Translations under genes and position numbers: made by a program
Shown: piece by piece, positions 18,241-27,338 of the stretch
How positions within the stretch are numbered: the first letter of the stretch is position 1
Layout of the letters: every line of letters begins with the position of its first letter
Assembly: GCF_020524035.2 (NCBI RefSeq)
Contig: NZ_CP129013.1
Location: forward strand, 744,001-808,000
Reading direction: 5' to 3'
DNA length: 64,000 nt
DNA from: Bacillus carboniphilus
Lineage (GTDB): Bacteria > Bacillota > Bacilli > Bacillales > JAIVKR01
Notes under the pieces: model-generated
What the model was told of the DNA's origin: nothing
The model's input: only the letters and a program-made list of their open reading frames with translations
Databases searched by the model: none

Positions 18241-18405
18241 ATGGGGGAGTTAGAAATCACAATTGATACAGAAGAAATAGCCCATTACTTATTCAATCAA
18301 CTTGTTCAAAGAGGGTATGCTCCACAGCAAGAAGAAGTTGATGAAGTAGCAGATGTATTATTTGATTATTTGATTGAAAAATGTGTGATTGATGAAGAGA
18401 TTTAG
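18241..18405 (+). CDS. yozD: YozD family protein
   Basis: Protein of 54 residues, too short for ordinary calling but with AAAAGGAGGGCGATT before the ATG. It has the family text ITIDTEEIAHYLFNQLVQRGYAP and a C-terminal FDYLIEKCVIDEEI. Strongly acidic and helical. Neighbours yodN and yozE support the call. Function unknown. Confidence 0.8.
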   Translation: MGELEITIDTEEIAHYLFNQLVQRGYAPQQEEVDEVADVLFDYLIEKCVIDEEI

Positions 18406-18423
18406 CTTCTCCATGTTATTGTT

Positions 18424-19489
18424 TCATAAATCTTTTGCCTTTTTATAAATTGAGCTTTGCAAGAAATTGAGGACTTTTGTTTGATATGTTGATGAAATTA
18501 TTTTTAATGAAAGATCCATACGTTTTGCAACTGGGAGTGTGAAAAGCACTTCTTTTTTGATGGATGTGTCGTCTGTATACCACTCTTTTTTATGGAGAAA
18601 GGTATGAACAACAGGTTTCCATGCTTTTTGAAGAGTTGGGTGGTTCTTATTTAATTTTGGCCAGTAGTCAGAACGAGAACCTGTATGTTCTTTATTTATG
18701 CAAAACTGATAAGCGCCTTTAAATGATTTCCTAGAAAAAAGGAGTTGATAAATGATCTTGCCCAAAGAAATTCGGTTATCAACTTGATCAAAAAATTGAA
18801 CAGGATATCCAATTATTCGATAAGTAAAAAGTCTGCTTTTTTTATATGGAATTATGATTTTAGTAAGTCCTAAATGATCTTGAATAAGGAAAGCAATATT
18901 TTCAAGGACTCTCTTTTGAAAGACAGAGTTACGAATAATATTTTGTTCAATTAGTTGTTGCTCGTTTATAATTAAACCAACTGTTAAAAGTTGGCTGTTA
19001 TGATAAGTCCAATAGTGCTCCCAAATGGTGTTTACGAAGGGGAGAACAAGATAACTGATTTAATAAAAAGAATAAGGGGCGTTTTATACGTTTGCTTTCC
19101 TCATATAGGAGTAATTGAGGATAAGCATCTTGAAAGATCCAGCTATTTGCAGCTTCAAGAAATGAAAAGAAATGTTCTTGCTGCCGATTTGTTAATATAT
19201 TTTCAATCCATTTTGTTTTGAGGTCGCACATGGCATAACCTCCATTCCGAGAGACAAGGTGAGCTAAAAAAGACCAATGAATTTCTTTATGATTGTTATA
19301 AAAGTCGAAATAAGCGGATGTTCGCGACAAGTTATCTTTGTTTTTTTGTAGTGTTTTCTTTTTTATATTGATCAAGAGTTTTTTTTCATAAGTAGTGATA
19401 ATCTCGGGAATCATCTTTTTTTGTTTTTTTAGTAAACTCAGAAGATGCTCTTGTTCTCTTAAAGAAAGGTAGGATTTGTTTGAAGCCAT
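18424..19489 (-). pseudogene. DUF2515 (YppC-like) protein, one frameshift
   Basis: Reads from the ATG at 19489 (MASNKSYLSLREQEHLLSLL) through DAYPQLLLYEESKRIKRPLFFLLNQL. One surplus base in the G4 run at 19039-19042 then shifts the frame. Dropping it gives C-S-P-F-V-N-T-I-W-E-H-Y-W and continues without a break, through HTGSRSDYWPKL, to the stop at 18424, about 354 residues in all. The family is Bacillus-specific and uncharacterised, rich in aromatic and basic residues. A small His-rich gene and kinase lie divergently upstream. Confidence 0.75.
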
Positions 19490-19617
19490 AATAACCTCCT
19501 TAAATGTAGTGTTGACGTTTTCCTGACATTTTTAAAATATATGATAATAATAAGTGAAACTTATTTCGATTTGCTTCGTATTATAAAATAACTCACGTTT
19601 GAAAGGAGTAAAAAAAT

Positions 19618-19797
19618 ATGTTTAAAAAAATGATTAAATCGGCTATTAAGCATAAATTATATTCACATCATTATAGTAGTAGTGATTATCGAAAAAGAAA
19701 ATATTTTGGGGCTCACCATCCCCCCGCTAAATATGGTCACCATCATTACAAAAGAAGAAAACGAAGCAGCTTTTTTTCTAGCTTCTATAGTAGCTAA
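19618..19797 (+). CDS. His/Tyr/Arg-rich small basic protein
   Basis: Protein of 59 residues behind GAAAGGAG. Composition is striking: many His in pairs (SHHY, AHHPP, GHHHY), many Arg and Lys (YKRRKRSS), and Ser/Tyr/Phe at the end (FFSSFYSS). Its stop overlaps the ATG of the following kinase gene (TAATG), so both are probably translated together. Such compositions are common in spore coat or crust proteins, but I know no family. Could be a kinase substrate, which is inference from coupling. Confidence 0.65.
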   Translation: MFKKMIKSAIKHKLYSHHYSSSDYRKRKYFGAHHPPAKYGHHHYKRRKRSSFFSSFYSS

Positions 19798-20603
19798 TGG
19801 TCATTGAAAAAGTTTATAATGTTTTGGAACGACCTCAGAAAGCAGGAACGATGATTAAACATTATGAAATAAAACAATGCATTGGGATGGGGAGCTACGG
19901 AATAGCTTATCAAGCATTTGACCATGAGAAAAATAGGTTGGTTTGTTTGAAAGAAACAAGACGTTTCCGTCGAGATGTTCAAAAAGTACACCGTTCATTT
20001 ACGCGAGAATGTGAAATGTTACAAATGATTGATGTTGACAGCTTTCCGAAAGTTTATGATTTCTTTTTAGATAAAGAAAGATCGTACCTTGTTTTACAAT
20101 TAATGAATGGAAAAACATTTGAACATATGATCTTTAATGAAAAAGTGCTCATTGAGGAACAACAAGCTTTCTATTATTTACTCCAAGTATCAAAGGTTGT
20201 TCAAATCTTTCATAACCAAGGTATTGTACATCGTGATTTAAGAATCCCTAATATTTTGTGGGATGGGTCAAATGTAAGAATAATTGACTTTGGATTAGCA
20301 AGATATAACTATGAAAAAGATCATCGAATAAACACATATTCAGAAGATAAAAAGCTGATGAGACAGATTTCCTATAGAAGTGATTTGTTTGCATTAGGTC
20401 ATTTCGTCTTATTTCTTCTCTATTCTTCTTATGTCCCAACTTCTAAAAAACAAAAAAGTTGGGAAGAAGAGCTGGATATATCAGGTGATTCCCGTTATAT
20501 TATACGTAAGCTGTTACTACTTGATGAACCTTTTGAACATATAAGTGAATTAATTTCCACACTAGTAAATTTGGACAGGGGGAGTAGAAATGTCTTTTTT
20601 TAA
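19797..20603 (+). CDS. serine/threonine protein kinase family protein
   Basis: Protein of 268 residues with a Hanks-type fold: glycine loop IGMGSYGIAY, ATP-lysine in VCLKETRRF, catalytic loop HRDLRIPNILW and DFGLARY. The catalytic loop has Arg where most kinases have Lys (HRDLR not HRDLK), as in the Bacillus YrzF/YbdM type. The C-terminal lobe is short and no membrane or PASTA region is present, so it is cytoplasmic. It overlaps the upstream small gene by one base and spo0M by 14 bases. Translational coupling suggests that it acts on one or both. Confidence 0.8.
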   Translation: MVIEKVYNVLERPQKAGTMIKHYEIKQCIGMGSYGIAYQAFDHEKNRLVCLKETRRFRRDVQKVHRSFTRECEMLQMIDVDSFPKVYDFFLDKERSYLVLQLMNGKTFEHMIFNEKVLIEEQQAFYYLLQVSKVVQIFHNQGIVHRDLRIPNILWDGSNVRIIDFGLARYNYEKDHRINTYSEDKKLMRQISYRSDLFALGHFVLFLLYSSYVPTSKKQKSWEEELDISGDSRYIIRKLLLLDEPFEHISELISTLVNLDRGSRNVFF

Positions 20604-21360
20604 TAAAATGTTAGCTACGATTGGAATCGGATCTGCAAAGGTGGATACGAAATTGAAGAAAGGAACCCTTGCACAAGGAGAAAAGATCGAAGGAGTTGTT
20701 GAAATAACTGGAGGTAGTATCGAACAGCAAATAGACGAGATCTATTTGACTTTGATAACAAACTACATAAAAGAGGTTGATGATAAAAAGTTTACAGAAC
20801 ATGCTGTTATTTCAAAAGTGAAGATTAATGAGCCATTTGTAATAACAGCCAATGAAACGAAATCCATTCCTTTTTCTTTTATGTTACCTTATGATACGCC
20901 AATTACCATTGGTAAAACGCGGGTATGGATTAATACTGGATTAGATATTAAGGGTGCCGTAGATCCATCTGATAAGGACTATGTAAAGGTCGTTCCCAAT
21001 CCATTAATGAATGCTGTTTTAAACAGTATTGAAGAGATTGGATTCAGTCTTCGTGAGATTGAAAATGAAGTCGCTTCCTATCGATTAAGAAAACGTCTAC
21101 CTTTTGTTCAAGAATTTGAATTTTATCCAACTAGAGGTGAATTTAGAGGTAGACTAGATGAGTTAGAGGTAGTATTTTTTCAGAAAAATGATAGAGAGAT
21201 AGATATTTTAATGGAAATTGATCGTAAAGCACGAGGTCTTGCAGGTTTATTGTCAGAAGCCTTAGAGACGGATGAAACCCATATCAAGCTCACAGTAACG
21301 AGTAATGATTTAGACTTTTTAACAGAAAAGATATCACAAATCATTAGGAGTTATAGTTGA
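20590..21360 (+). CDS. spo0M: sporulation-control protein Spo0M
   Basis: Protein of 256 residues, the full size for Spo0M, an arrestin-like two-lobed protein that affects early sporulation and cytoskeletal or membrane processes. Visible family text includes FFNKMLATIGIGSAKVDT, KIEGVVEITGG and FVQEFEFYPTRGEFRGRLDELEV. GACAGGGGGAG lies inside the end of the kinase gene. Third gene of the small-protein/kinase/spo0M operon; a terminator follows. Confidence 0.93.
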   Translation: MSFFNKMLATIGIGSAKVDTKLKKGTLAQGEKIEGVVEITGGSIEQQIDEIYLTLITNYIKEVDDKKFTEHAVISKVKINEPFVITANETKSIPFSFMLPYDTPITIGKTRVWINTGLDIKGAVDPSDKDYVKVVPNPLMNAVLNSIEEIGFSLREIENEVASYRLRKRLPFVQEFEFYPTRGEFRGRLDELEVVFFQKNDREIDILMEIDRKARGLAGLLSEALETDETHIKLTVTSNDLDFLTEKISQIIRSYS

Positions 21361-21372
21361 TTTTTTATATAG

Positions 21373-21414
21373 AATCCTTGAAACGATAAAGAAAATCGGT
21401 TTGGGGATTTTTTT
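21373..21414 (+). terminator. rho-independent terminator after spo0M
   Basis: AATCCTTGAAACGAT pairs (with a few G-U or mismatched positions) with ATCGGTTTGGGGATT, followed by seven T. Confidence 0.65.
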
Positions 21415-21527
21415 GTTGAAAAAGATTAATGTTTAAAGAGGATAACTAAAGGAAAGTGCGTATTTTAAATATAAGTAAAATTTATCGAACTTTTTGAATA
21501 AAACGTAAAAGGGGGGAGAAATTGTTC

Positions 21528-21833
21528 ATGATTTTTCTGTCCAAGGTTCAGGTGACGTTATATGATCTTACAATATTTCAGACAGAGGAATTTGGTAAAG
21601 ATAAAGGGTATCAACAAGTGTATCGGTTAAAATTAGAAGGGAAAAACCATTTGGATGTATTAAATAAAGTATTTCAAAAGTTTAATGTACCTGATAGAAT
21701 GCCAAGCGATTTTAATGCAAGATATATAGGGACAGGGGACATCATTTTAATAGACGAAGCAAGGGGAGGGAAACATTATTATAAATTGTTTCCCGGTGGA
21801 TGGAGAAAGATAAATCGCATACACGTTAGGTGA
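21528..21833 (+). CDS. yodL: YodL domain protein
   Basis: Protein of 101 residues with the YodL core FNVPDRMPSDFNARYIGTGD and a GGWRKINRIHV end. The ATG at 21528 has AGGGGGGAG at good spacing; the TTG at 21522 would be too close. In B. subtilis YodL is a small protein whose overproduction interferes with cell shape (MreB/Mbl), from the literature as I recall it. Ends one base before a convergent small gene. Confidence 0.8.
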   Translation: MIFLSKVQVTLYDLTIFQTEEFGKDKGYQQVYRLKLEGKNHLDVLNKVFQKFNVPDRMPSDFNARYIGTGDIILIDEARGGKHYYKLFPGGWRKINRIHVR

Positions 21834-21834
21834 C

Positions 21835-21987
21835 CTAATAATCCCTTAAATGGTTTCCAGGTCCACTTTTCCTTTTTTGAGCATTATCTTCTTTTTCATA
21901 ATTGGTGTGCTCTGTCTCAATAGCGCTTTCTGAAACGTGATTATTTTTTTTAGGTTCATTAATTCGATTACGATGCTTCTTTCCCAT
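21835..21987 (-). CDS. small charged hypothetical protein
   Basis: Protein of 50 residues (MGKKHRNRIN at the start, GNHLRDY at the end), very hydrophilic, with TGGAGG upstream of the ATG. Size and composition recall small acid-soluble or forespore proteins, but I cannot name a family. Tail-to-tail with yodL with one base between the stops. Confidence 0.55.
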   Translation of the reverse strand: MGKKHRNRINEPKKNNHVSESAIETEHTNYEKEDNAQKRKSGPGNHLRDY

Positions 21988-22033
21988 AATAAAACCTCCA
22001 AAATTTTTTTGTTCTTCTATTAATAGTATGACT

Positions 22034-22072
22034 GTGTGTTAGCTATTTTATTACATAAAATAGCTAACACAC
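22034..22072. repeat. 18-bp perfect palindrome with 3-base loop
   Basis: An 18-base arm beginning GTGTGTTAGCTATT is followed after TAC by its exact reverse complement. No T-tract on either side. Lies between the divergent starts of the small gene ending at 21987 and the YodJ-like gene at 22154. Confidence 0.8.
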
Positions 22073-22153
22073 TCTCTAGTAGAGAGGATATTTTCTTTAA
22101 AAGGCAAAAGTGATACAATACTGCTTGTACTTAAAAGTAAAGGTGGAACAAGC

Positions 22154-22964
22154 ATGAAAAAAGATAAACTGTTTATAACAATCCTTCTATTAACAATCTT
22201 TCTAAGTGGTTGCCAATTGTTAGATGAAAATCGTCTTTCTTTTTCAGATAATAACGCTAGTTCAGACCAGAAGGAAAGCGAGGAGGAAAAGCAAGCTGAA
22301 GACGAAGAGATCGATTCTCGTTTTTTATTAGAGTCTCAGTTTTTTAATGAAATTGAAATCGTTGATGGAGATGAAGTGATACAAAATCCAGAAAACCATC
22401 TTTCATTAGTTAATAAGGATTTTTTCCTTCCAAATACGTACAAGCCTAATGATTTAAAGTCACCTGATATTCGCTTTTCATTTAGTGAAGATGTTGAGAA
22501 AAGGTATTTGCGCGAAGCGGCAGCTGATGCTTTAGAGGAGATGTTTAAGCAGGCGGAAGAAGAAGGAATATACTTATTTGCTGCTTCTGGGTATCGCTCG
22601 TATGATTATCAAAGTGGCCTGTTTTCAAATAAGACTGCCCAAGTAGGTGAGGAAGAAGCTTGCGCAAGTAGTGGCGAGACCGGGTCAAAGTGAACATCAA
22701 ACCGGTTTAGCAATAGATGTTACAAGTGAAAGTGTTTCGTATCAATTAATCGAAGAGTTTGGTGATACAAAAGAAGGGAGGTGGGTAGCAAATAATTCCC
22801 ATCTATACGGGTTTATCATTCGCTATCCTCAAGGGAAAGAATCCATTACTCAATATCAATACGAACCTTGGCACCTAAGGTATGTTGGGACAGATGTTTC
22901 AACCACTATTTATGAAGAGGGATTGACTTTGGAAGAATACTTTAATTTGGTTAAAAAAATATAG
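22154..22964 (+). pseudogene. D-alanyl-D-alanine carboxypeptidase lipoprotein (YodJ-like), frameshifted
   Basis: M15B/VanY-type peptidase. It begins with a lipoprotein signal (ITILLLTIFLSGC) and a long acidic linker, then the catalytic domain. The zinc and catalytic residues are in SEHQTGLAIDV and EPWHLRYVG. An extra T near 22659 separates VGEEEA from VVARPGQSEHQTG; removing it gives about 269 residues. All motifs are intact in the second frame, so the break is recent or an error. The position next to yodL agrees with yodJ of B. subtilis. Confidence 0.85.
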
Positions 22965-22970
22965 ACGATA

Positions 22971-23004
22971 AAAAGGGCGCCCGAATTATGGAATGCCCTT
23001 TTTT
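22971..23004 (+). terminator. rho-independent terminator
   Basis: AAAAGGGC / GCCCTTTT stem with six T, after the carboxypeptidase gene. Confidence 0.7.
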
Positions 23005-23061
23005 ACAGATTTGTGCGTTATTTATTATTTCGTAAGAAAACAGACGTATCCACTTTTCTTA

Positions 23062-23263
23062 TAGAGTAAGAAAGTATATAAATAGGTCCTTATTTGGATG
23101 GTGCTTTTATTTTTGTCTAGCTCCAGCGCCCAGCGACTGGTGATGCTTCGCCCTCCTCTCTACGATAAGTCAACATCGAAGCCTGCGGCTATTCGTGTTT
23201 CCTTTATCTCATGCGGGGGTCTATAAGCACCTGCGTCGCTAGACGGGCGCTTGCGCTTTTCTT
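23062..23263. repeat. dispersed intergenic repeat, family B copy 2
   Basis: Starts TAGAGTAAGAAAGTATATAA and ends GGGCGCTTGCGCTTTTCTT. It shares its first 60 bases, inverted, with the copy at 5146-5528, and also contains CGTGTTTCCTTTATCTCATG as found in copies 1 and 31601-31731. The interior is degenerate compared with others. Ends three bases before the stop of the next minus-strand gene. Confidence 0.7.
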
Positions 23264-23265
23264 AA

Positions 23266-23541
23266 TTACCAAAAGAATGCTCCAACTAATGCAACACCTA
23301 GTATAAAGCCTAAAGCGATTCCATAAGCAGGAAAGAAAGGGTACGGTCTCGGACCATAAGGTGGATAAGGTCTCCTGTAATAACCAAATCCAAAACCACG
23401 TGGTGGTGGTCCAGACGGTTGTAGAAATACTTGATCACGAGTTACACGATTAATTCGGCCAGTATGAATATTTCCTTGCCTATCACGAATTCTTACTTGT
23501 TTACCACGGTATTGACAGCATAAGTCATAGTATCCAGACAT
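23266..23541 (-). CDS. small SH3-like protein with C-terminal hydrophobic anchor, paralog 1
   Basis: Protein of 91 residues behind AAAAAGGAGGG. An N-terminal SH3/Sm-like core (CCQYRGKQVRIRDRQGNIHTGRINRV) leads into a Gly/Pro/Tyr/Arg-rich linker and a C-terminal helix, YGIALGFILGVALVGAFFW. A paralog of the same plan lies at 23709-23954. Position near yodJ, yodH-like and ctpA suggests these are the local counterparts of yodI, and the composition suggests a spore surface protein. Both points are inference. Confidence 0.7.
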   Translation of the reverse strand: MSGYYDLCCQYRGKQVRIRDRQGNIHTGRINRVTRDQVFLQPSGPPPRGFGFGYYRRPYPPYGPRPYPFFPAYGIALGFILGVALVGAFFW

Positions 23542-23667
23542 GATTTTCCCTCCTTTTTGTCTTCTTAATAAACTATGTGTAATTTTTTTATCCGCTTGTA
23601 CGAATGTCACGGATAGGATATTATTAATGAATTCTTAGCCTATTTTTATGTTGGTATGTAACAACAA

Positions 23668-23696
23668 ACACCGTGGACAAGAATCCACGGTGTTAT
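23668..23696 (-). terminator. rho-independent terminator
   Basis: ACACCGTGGA-TTCTTG-TCCACGGTGT on the minus strand followed by TTGTTGTT, downstream of the second paralog. Confidence 0.65.
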
Positions 23697-23708
23697 AATG
23701 TTTCTATG

Positions 23709-23954
23709 TCACCAAAAAAATAATCCTGCTAATGCAACACCTGCAATCAAACCAAGGCCAATTCCATAAGCAGGGAAATAGGGATAACCGTAGTACCCAT
23801 AACCATACCCTCTTGCACGACCAGACGGCTGGATAAACACTTGGTTTGGTGTGACGTTTACGATTCTACCCGTATGGACACGACCACACTTCTCAGTAAT
23901 TCGGACGTGTCTACCTCTATATCTGTTACAAACATCATGGTAGTACCTAGACAT
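23709..23954 (-). CDS. small SH3-like protein with C-terminal hydrophobic anchor, paralog 2
   Basis: Protein of 81 residues. Same order as paralog 1: CNRYRGRHVRITEKCGRVHTGRIVNV, the VFIQPSG connector, a Gly/Tyr linker and the anchor YGIGLGLIAGVALAGLFFW. The GGAGG site is clear. The two genes are separated by 167 bases with a terminator between them, so each has its own transcript. A tandem duplication is the simplest origin. Confidence 0.7.
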   Translation of the reverse strand: MSRYYHDVCNRYRGRHVRITEKCGRVHTGRIVNVTPNQVFIQPSGRARGYGYGYYGYPYFPAYGIGLGLIAGVALAGLFFW

Positions 23955-24042
23955 GACATAACCTCCTTTAATCTTCTCATAAATAGGTTATGTCCTATAA
24001 TCATAATTGGATTGTACGAATATCACGGTTTTTCCTATTGAA

Positions 24043-24753
24043 TTATTTTTGACAAATAAATAGACGATAGCCTAGCTTAGATTGAAACTTATCTGTCAAT
24101 AGTAGATGCTTATTTAATGTTTCATATGAATGGCTATCCCCAATTCCTAATTCGACATCTGAAAAAGCATCTTCAAAGGAGAGTTCGATTTCTTCGCCAT
24201 TTTCATTTACTAACACTTCGTAACCACTATTTTTCAATAGCGTAACCCACTCTTCATTTCTGTAAAATTCATTAAAACCGTAGAAAGCCACTAATTCATC
24301 TTTTTCATCTTTAGTTAAGGTTTGTTTAACCGTTAATTCAATAGCAATTAACCATCCTTTAGGCTTAAGTACTCGACTTAGCTCATTCAAGGATGACTTT
24401 AAAGGAGTAAAAGTAAGTACAGACTCTATTAAAAGACAGTCAAAGCTTTCGTCCTGAAATGACAAATTAGTAATATCTTCACATAGAAATGTAGCATCAG
24501 AATCCTGCTGTTTTTTTAGGAGGTTGGCCTTTTCAATCATTTTTGGATGATGATCAACCCCCACAACTTCCATACCTAAGTTACTCAATAAAATGGATGA
24601 TGCACCTGTCCCACAGCCAATATCTAATATTTTATCTGCAATTGATAAGGGAACCTGCTCAATAGCGTATTTTGTAAGTGCAATTCCACCAGGATGAGCA
24701 CTGTGAACAGCAAGGTTTGCTAACATATTAATATAGTCATTGGACATCTTCAA
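24043..24753 (-). CDS. class I SAM-dependent methyltransferase (YodH-like)
   Basis: Protein of 236 residues. Motif I is ILDIGCGTGASSILL near residue 41, with VVGVDHHPKMI as motif II and FDCLLIESVLTF as motif IV. Substrate unknown; UbiE-like type. Start is the TTG at 24753 or the ATG six bases inside, both served by AAAGGAATG. By position it matches yodH of B. subtilis. Confidence 0.8.
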   Translation of the reverse strand: MKMSNDYINMLANLAVHSAHPGGIALTKYAIEQVPLSIADKILDIGCGTGASSILLSNLGMEVVGVDHHPKMIEKANLLKKQQDSDATFLCEDITNLSFQDESFDCLLIESVLTFTPLKSSLNELSRVLKPKGWLIAIELTVKQTLTKDEKDELVAFYGFNEFYRNEEWVTLLKNSGYEVLVNENGEEIELSFEDAFSDVELGIGDSHSYETLNKHLLLTDKFQSKLGYRLFICQK

Positions 24754-25075
24754 TTCATTCCTTTTTAAAGAATAATGGAAAATTTAAAATATACCAGTCG
24801 AATCAGTTTGTTGGCTTTTTCAGACGAACGATGTGAAAGTAGAGTGGTACTTCGCTTAATTAGTTTTTAGTTTATTCAACAAAGCCTAAAATGGTTCAAC
24901 ATGAATAACTGTGTCCTTTTATGTTTTTTTAAAAAATGTTTCTAATGTAGGTGTTGGACCATTGTAAAGAATCAAAAAGTTCTTCAATATTTACAAGTGT
25001 CGTGGTATTGATGTCAAAAACTATCATTTCTCTTTTGGGACTTTAATTTAGTTGAAGGATCGGATAAGTGAATAG
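24754..25075. other. intergenic gap, no gene seen
   Basis: AT-rich spacer between the divergent methyltransferase and ctpA. I see no convincing open frame, RNA or repeat in it. Confidence 0.5.
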
Positions 25076-25104
25076 TTGACGGAGTGGTCATCCTCAAGCA
25101 TAAT
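25076..25104 (+). promoter_or_regulatory. SigA-type promoter of ctpA
   Basis: TTGACG, a 17-base spacer and CATAAT, each one base off the consensus, ending 27 bases before the ctpA start. Confidence 0.55.
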
Positions 25105-25130
25105 TATAGGATGAAGAAGGTGGTGTTAGT

Positions 25131-26542
25131 TTGTACATAAAAAAAACGGTATTTTATTTTGGTTCTGTTGTTGACAATGGTAATTAGTGCAGGAACATTG
25201 TTTGGGTTTATGATGTTTCGATCTGCAGCAAATGAGCCCGAAACAAATGTGGAACAGGATGATCAGTTTGACAAGCTGTTTGAAGCCTACGATCGGTTAG
25301 AAAAAAAATTATTTTCAAGATCTTGATGATAATAAGTTAATTGATGGGGCTATAACAGGGATGGTTGATTCCTTAGACGATCCGTATTCTACATATATGA
25401 ATCAAGAAGAAACTGAAAAGTTTGATGAATCGATATCTTCGAGTTTCGAAGGTATTGGTGCACAAGTAGAAGAACAAAATGGTCAAATAATGGTCGTTTC
25501 ACCGATAAAGGGGTCTCCTGCAGAAGAGGCTGGCCTTAAATCAAGAGATGTTATCCTAGAAGTAGATGGAGAATCTATTGAGGGAATGTCGGTAAGCGAA
25601 GCGGTTTTAATCATTCGAGGTGAAAAAGGGACAGAGGTTGAATTGCTTATTGACCGTGACGGAGTTGGAGAGTTGACCATACCTATTATTCGTGACACAA
25701 TCCCAATTGAAACAGTATATTCGGAAATTTTGAACAATAATATTGGTAAGGTTCAAATAACCCAGTTTTCTGCAAAAACAGCTTCTGAGTTAATTGAGGT
25801 ACTTAAAGAATTCGACGAAAAAGAAGTAAAAGGGATTGTTGTTGATGTTAGGCAAAATCCAGGTGGATTACTCGACCGAGCTGTGACAATTAGCAATCTA
25901 TTTGTTGATAAAGGTGAAACGATCCTAAAGGTGGAAAACCGTAATGGATCAGTGGAGACAATCTTAGCAGAGAATGAAAAAATGATCGACGTTCCTGTTG
26001 TGTTAATGATTGATGGAGGATCTGCTAGTGCTTCTGAAATATTAGCAGGGGCGTTAAATGGTTCTGCTAATATCCCTCTTGTAGGAGAAAAAACATTTGG
26101 AAAAGGTACGGTTCAAACAGAACAGAAGTTTGATGATGGATCAGCTCTAAAGTTGACAACAGCAAAATGGCTGACTGCTTCTGGAGAATGGATTCATGAA
26201 AAGGGAATTGAACCACAACATCAAGTTTCGTTGCCAGACTATGCTTCTTTACCTTACATAGATCCAGATGAATCGTATAAACAAGGAGATTCAAGTCCTG
26301 AAGTAAAAGTGGTAGAAGAGATTATGACGGCCCTAGATGAAACCGATGCAAACGTCGATGGTTTTTTCGATAATGAATTATATAAAGACATCCAAGAGTT
26401 TCAACAAGAAAATGGCTTAAAAAGAACAGGTGTTGTAACAGGTGAAACTACCAAAAAACTTATTGAGCAAGTCAGTCAGCTCATAAAAGATAATGACACA
26501 CAGTTACAAAAAGCGATTGAAGTTTTAGAGGAACAGATGTAA
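25131..26542 (+). pseudogene. ctpA: S41 carboxy-terminal processing protease CtpA, two frameshifts near the start
   Basis: Starts at TTG 25131 after AAGGTGGTG. One surplus A in the A8 run 25139-25146 and another in the A8 run 25311-25318 must be removed. The protein then reads M-Y-I-K-K-R-Y-F-I-L with a transmembrane anchor, YDRLEKNYFQDLDDNKLIDGAI, a PDZ domain (FEGIGAQVEE to LLIDRDG), and the S41 core. That core has catalytic Ser in GGSASASE and Lys in GEKTFGKG. A C-terminal peptidoglycan-binding domain follows. Total is about 470 residues. From residue 77 onward the frame is open, so a truncated soluble form could still be made. Confidence 0.87.
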
Positions 26543-26570
26543 GAAATATTGTAGACGTATTGAATAGATG

Positions 26571-26604
26571 AAAAAGGTTAGTCGTAAATCGACTAACCTT
26601 TTTT
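26571..26604. terminator. bidirectional terminator
   Basis: AAAAAGGTTAGTCG-TAAAT-CGACTAACCTTTTTT between convergent ctpA and the nitroreductase gene. Confidence 0.85.
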
Positions 26605-26638
26605 GGATAAATTTTTAATCTGTGCGCTTTTGCTTTTA

Positions 26639-27259
26639 TTACTTCCAGGTAGTTACTTTTTCTACTTCAAGGCGGGTGCTTTGGTGAGAAGGTTTTAACG
26701 CTTTTCCAACCGAGATTAACATAACAGGTACAAAACGATCAGAGATGTTAAATTCACTCATAAGCTTTTCTGGATCAAAACCTCCGATTGCACAAGTATC
26801 CCATCCTCTTGCTTTAGCTGAAAGCATCAACTGCATAGCTGCTAGAGAAGCATTACTCATCGCAGCATCTCTAGGGTATTGTTCGCGAAGGTAAGCTCCA
26901 TTAATTTGTTTTGATAAATTGTCTATAATCTCTTTTTCAACATATCCAGCTTTTACAAGTGGAGTATATACGCTATCAATGTTTTTGTTTGCTTCTAAAT
27001 CACCTAGGATGGCAATTACTGCAGAAGAATCAACAATTTGCTCTTGGTTAAAGGCAATCGGTAGTAAGTTCTTTTTCGCTTCATCAGAATGAAAGACCAT
27101 GAAGTTCCAATGTTGTAAGTTCCACGCTGATGGAGCTTTGGTTGCATCATCAAGAATATTGGTCAATTCACTTTTCTCTATCTCTATCGTTGGATCATAA
27201 TTTCTGATAGAAGTTCGTTCATTAATTACTGCAAAAAAGTCTTGTACTGTTTTTTCCAT
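26639..27259 (-). CDS. yodC: NAD(P)H nitroreductase YodC
   Basis: Protein of 206 residues of the FMN-dependent nitroreductase family (RTSIRNYDPTIEI at the start, APSAWNLQHWNF as the flavin-binding segment, AIGGFDPEKL and VMLISVGKA later). ATG 27259 follows TTGGAGGG. It is divergent from a YodB-type repressor, the same arrangement as yodC-yodB in B. subtilis. There YodB represses the nitroreductase and releases it on quinone or diamide stress. Confidence 0.85.
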   Translation of the reverse strand: MEKTVQDFFAVINERTSIRNYDPTIEIEKSELTNILDDATKAPSAWNLQHWNFMVFHSDEAKKNLLPIAFNQEQIVDSSAVIAILGDLEANKNIDSVYTPLVKAGYVEKEIIDNLSKQINGAYLREQYPRDAAMSNASLAAMQLMLSAKARGWDTCAIGGFDPEKLMSEFNISDRFVPVMLISVGKALKPSHQSTRLEVEKVTTWK

Positions 27260-27321
27260 TATTAAAAATCCCTCCAAGTTGTATTTATAATTAAATCATT
27301 ATATAATAGTGAATATAAATC

Positions 27322-27338
27322 ACTTACATTTTGTAAGT
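27322..27338. promoter_or_regulatory. YodB/CatR-type operator
   Basis: Perfect dyad ACTTACA-TTT-TGTAAGT, containing TTAC-N5-GTAA, the pattern described for the DUF24 repressors YodB/CatR. It lies in the shared 120-base promoter region of yodC and the repressor gene. Confidence 0.65.
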
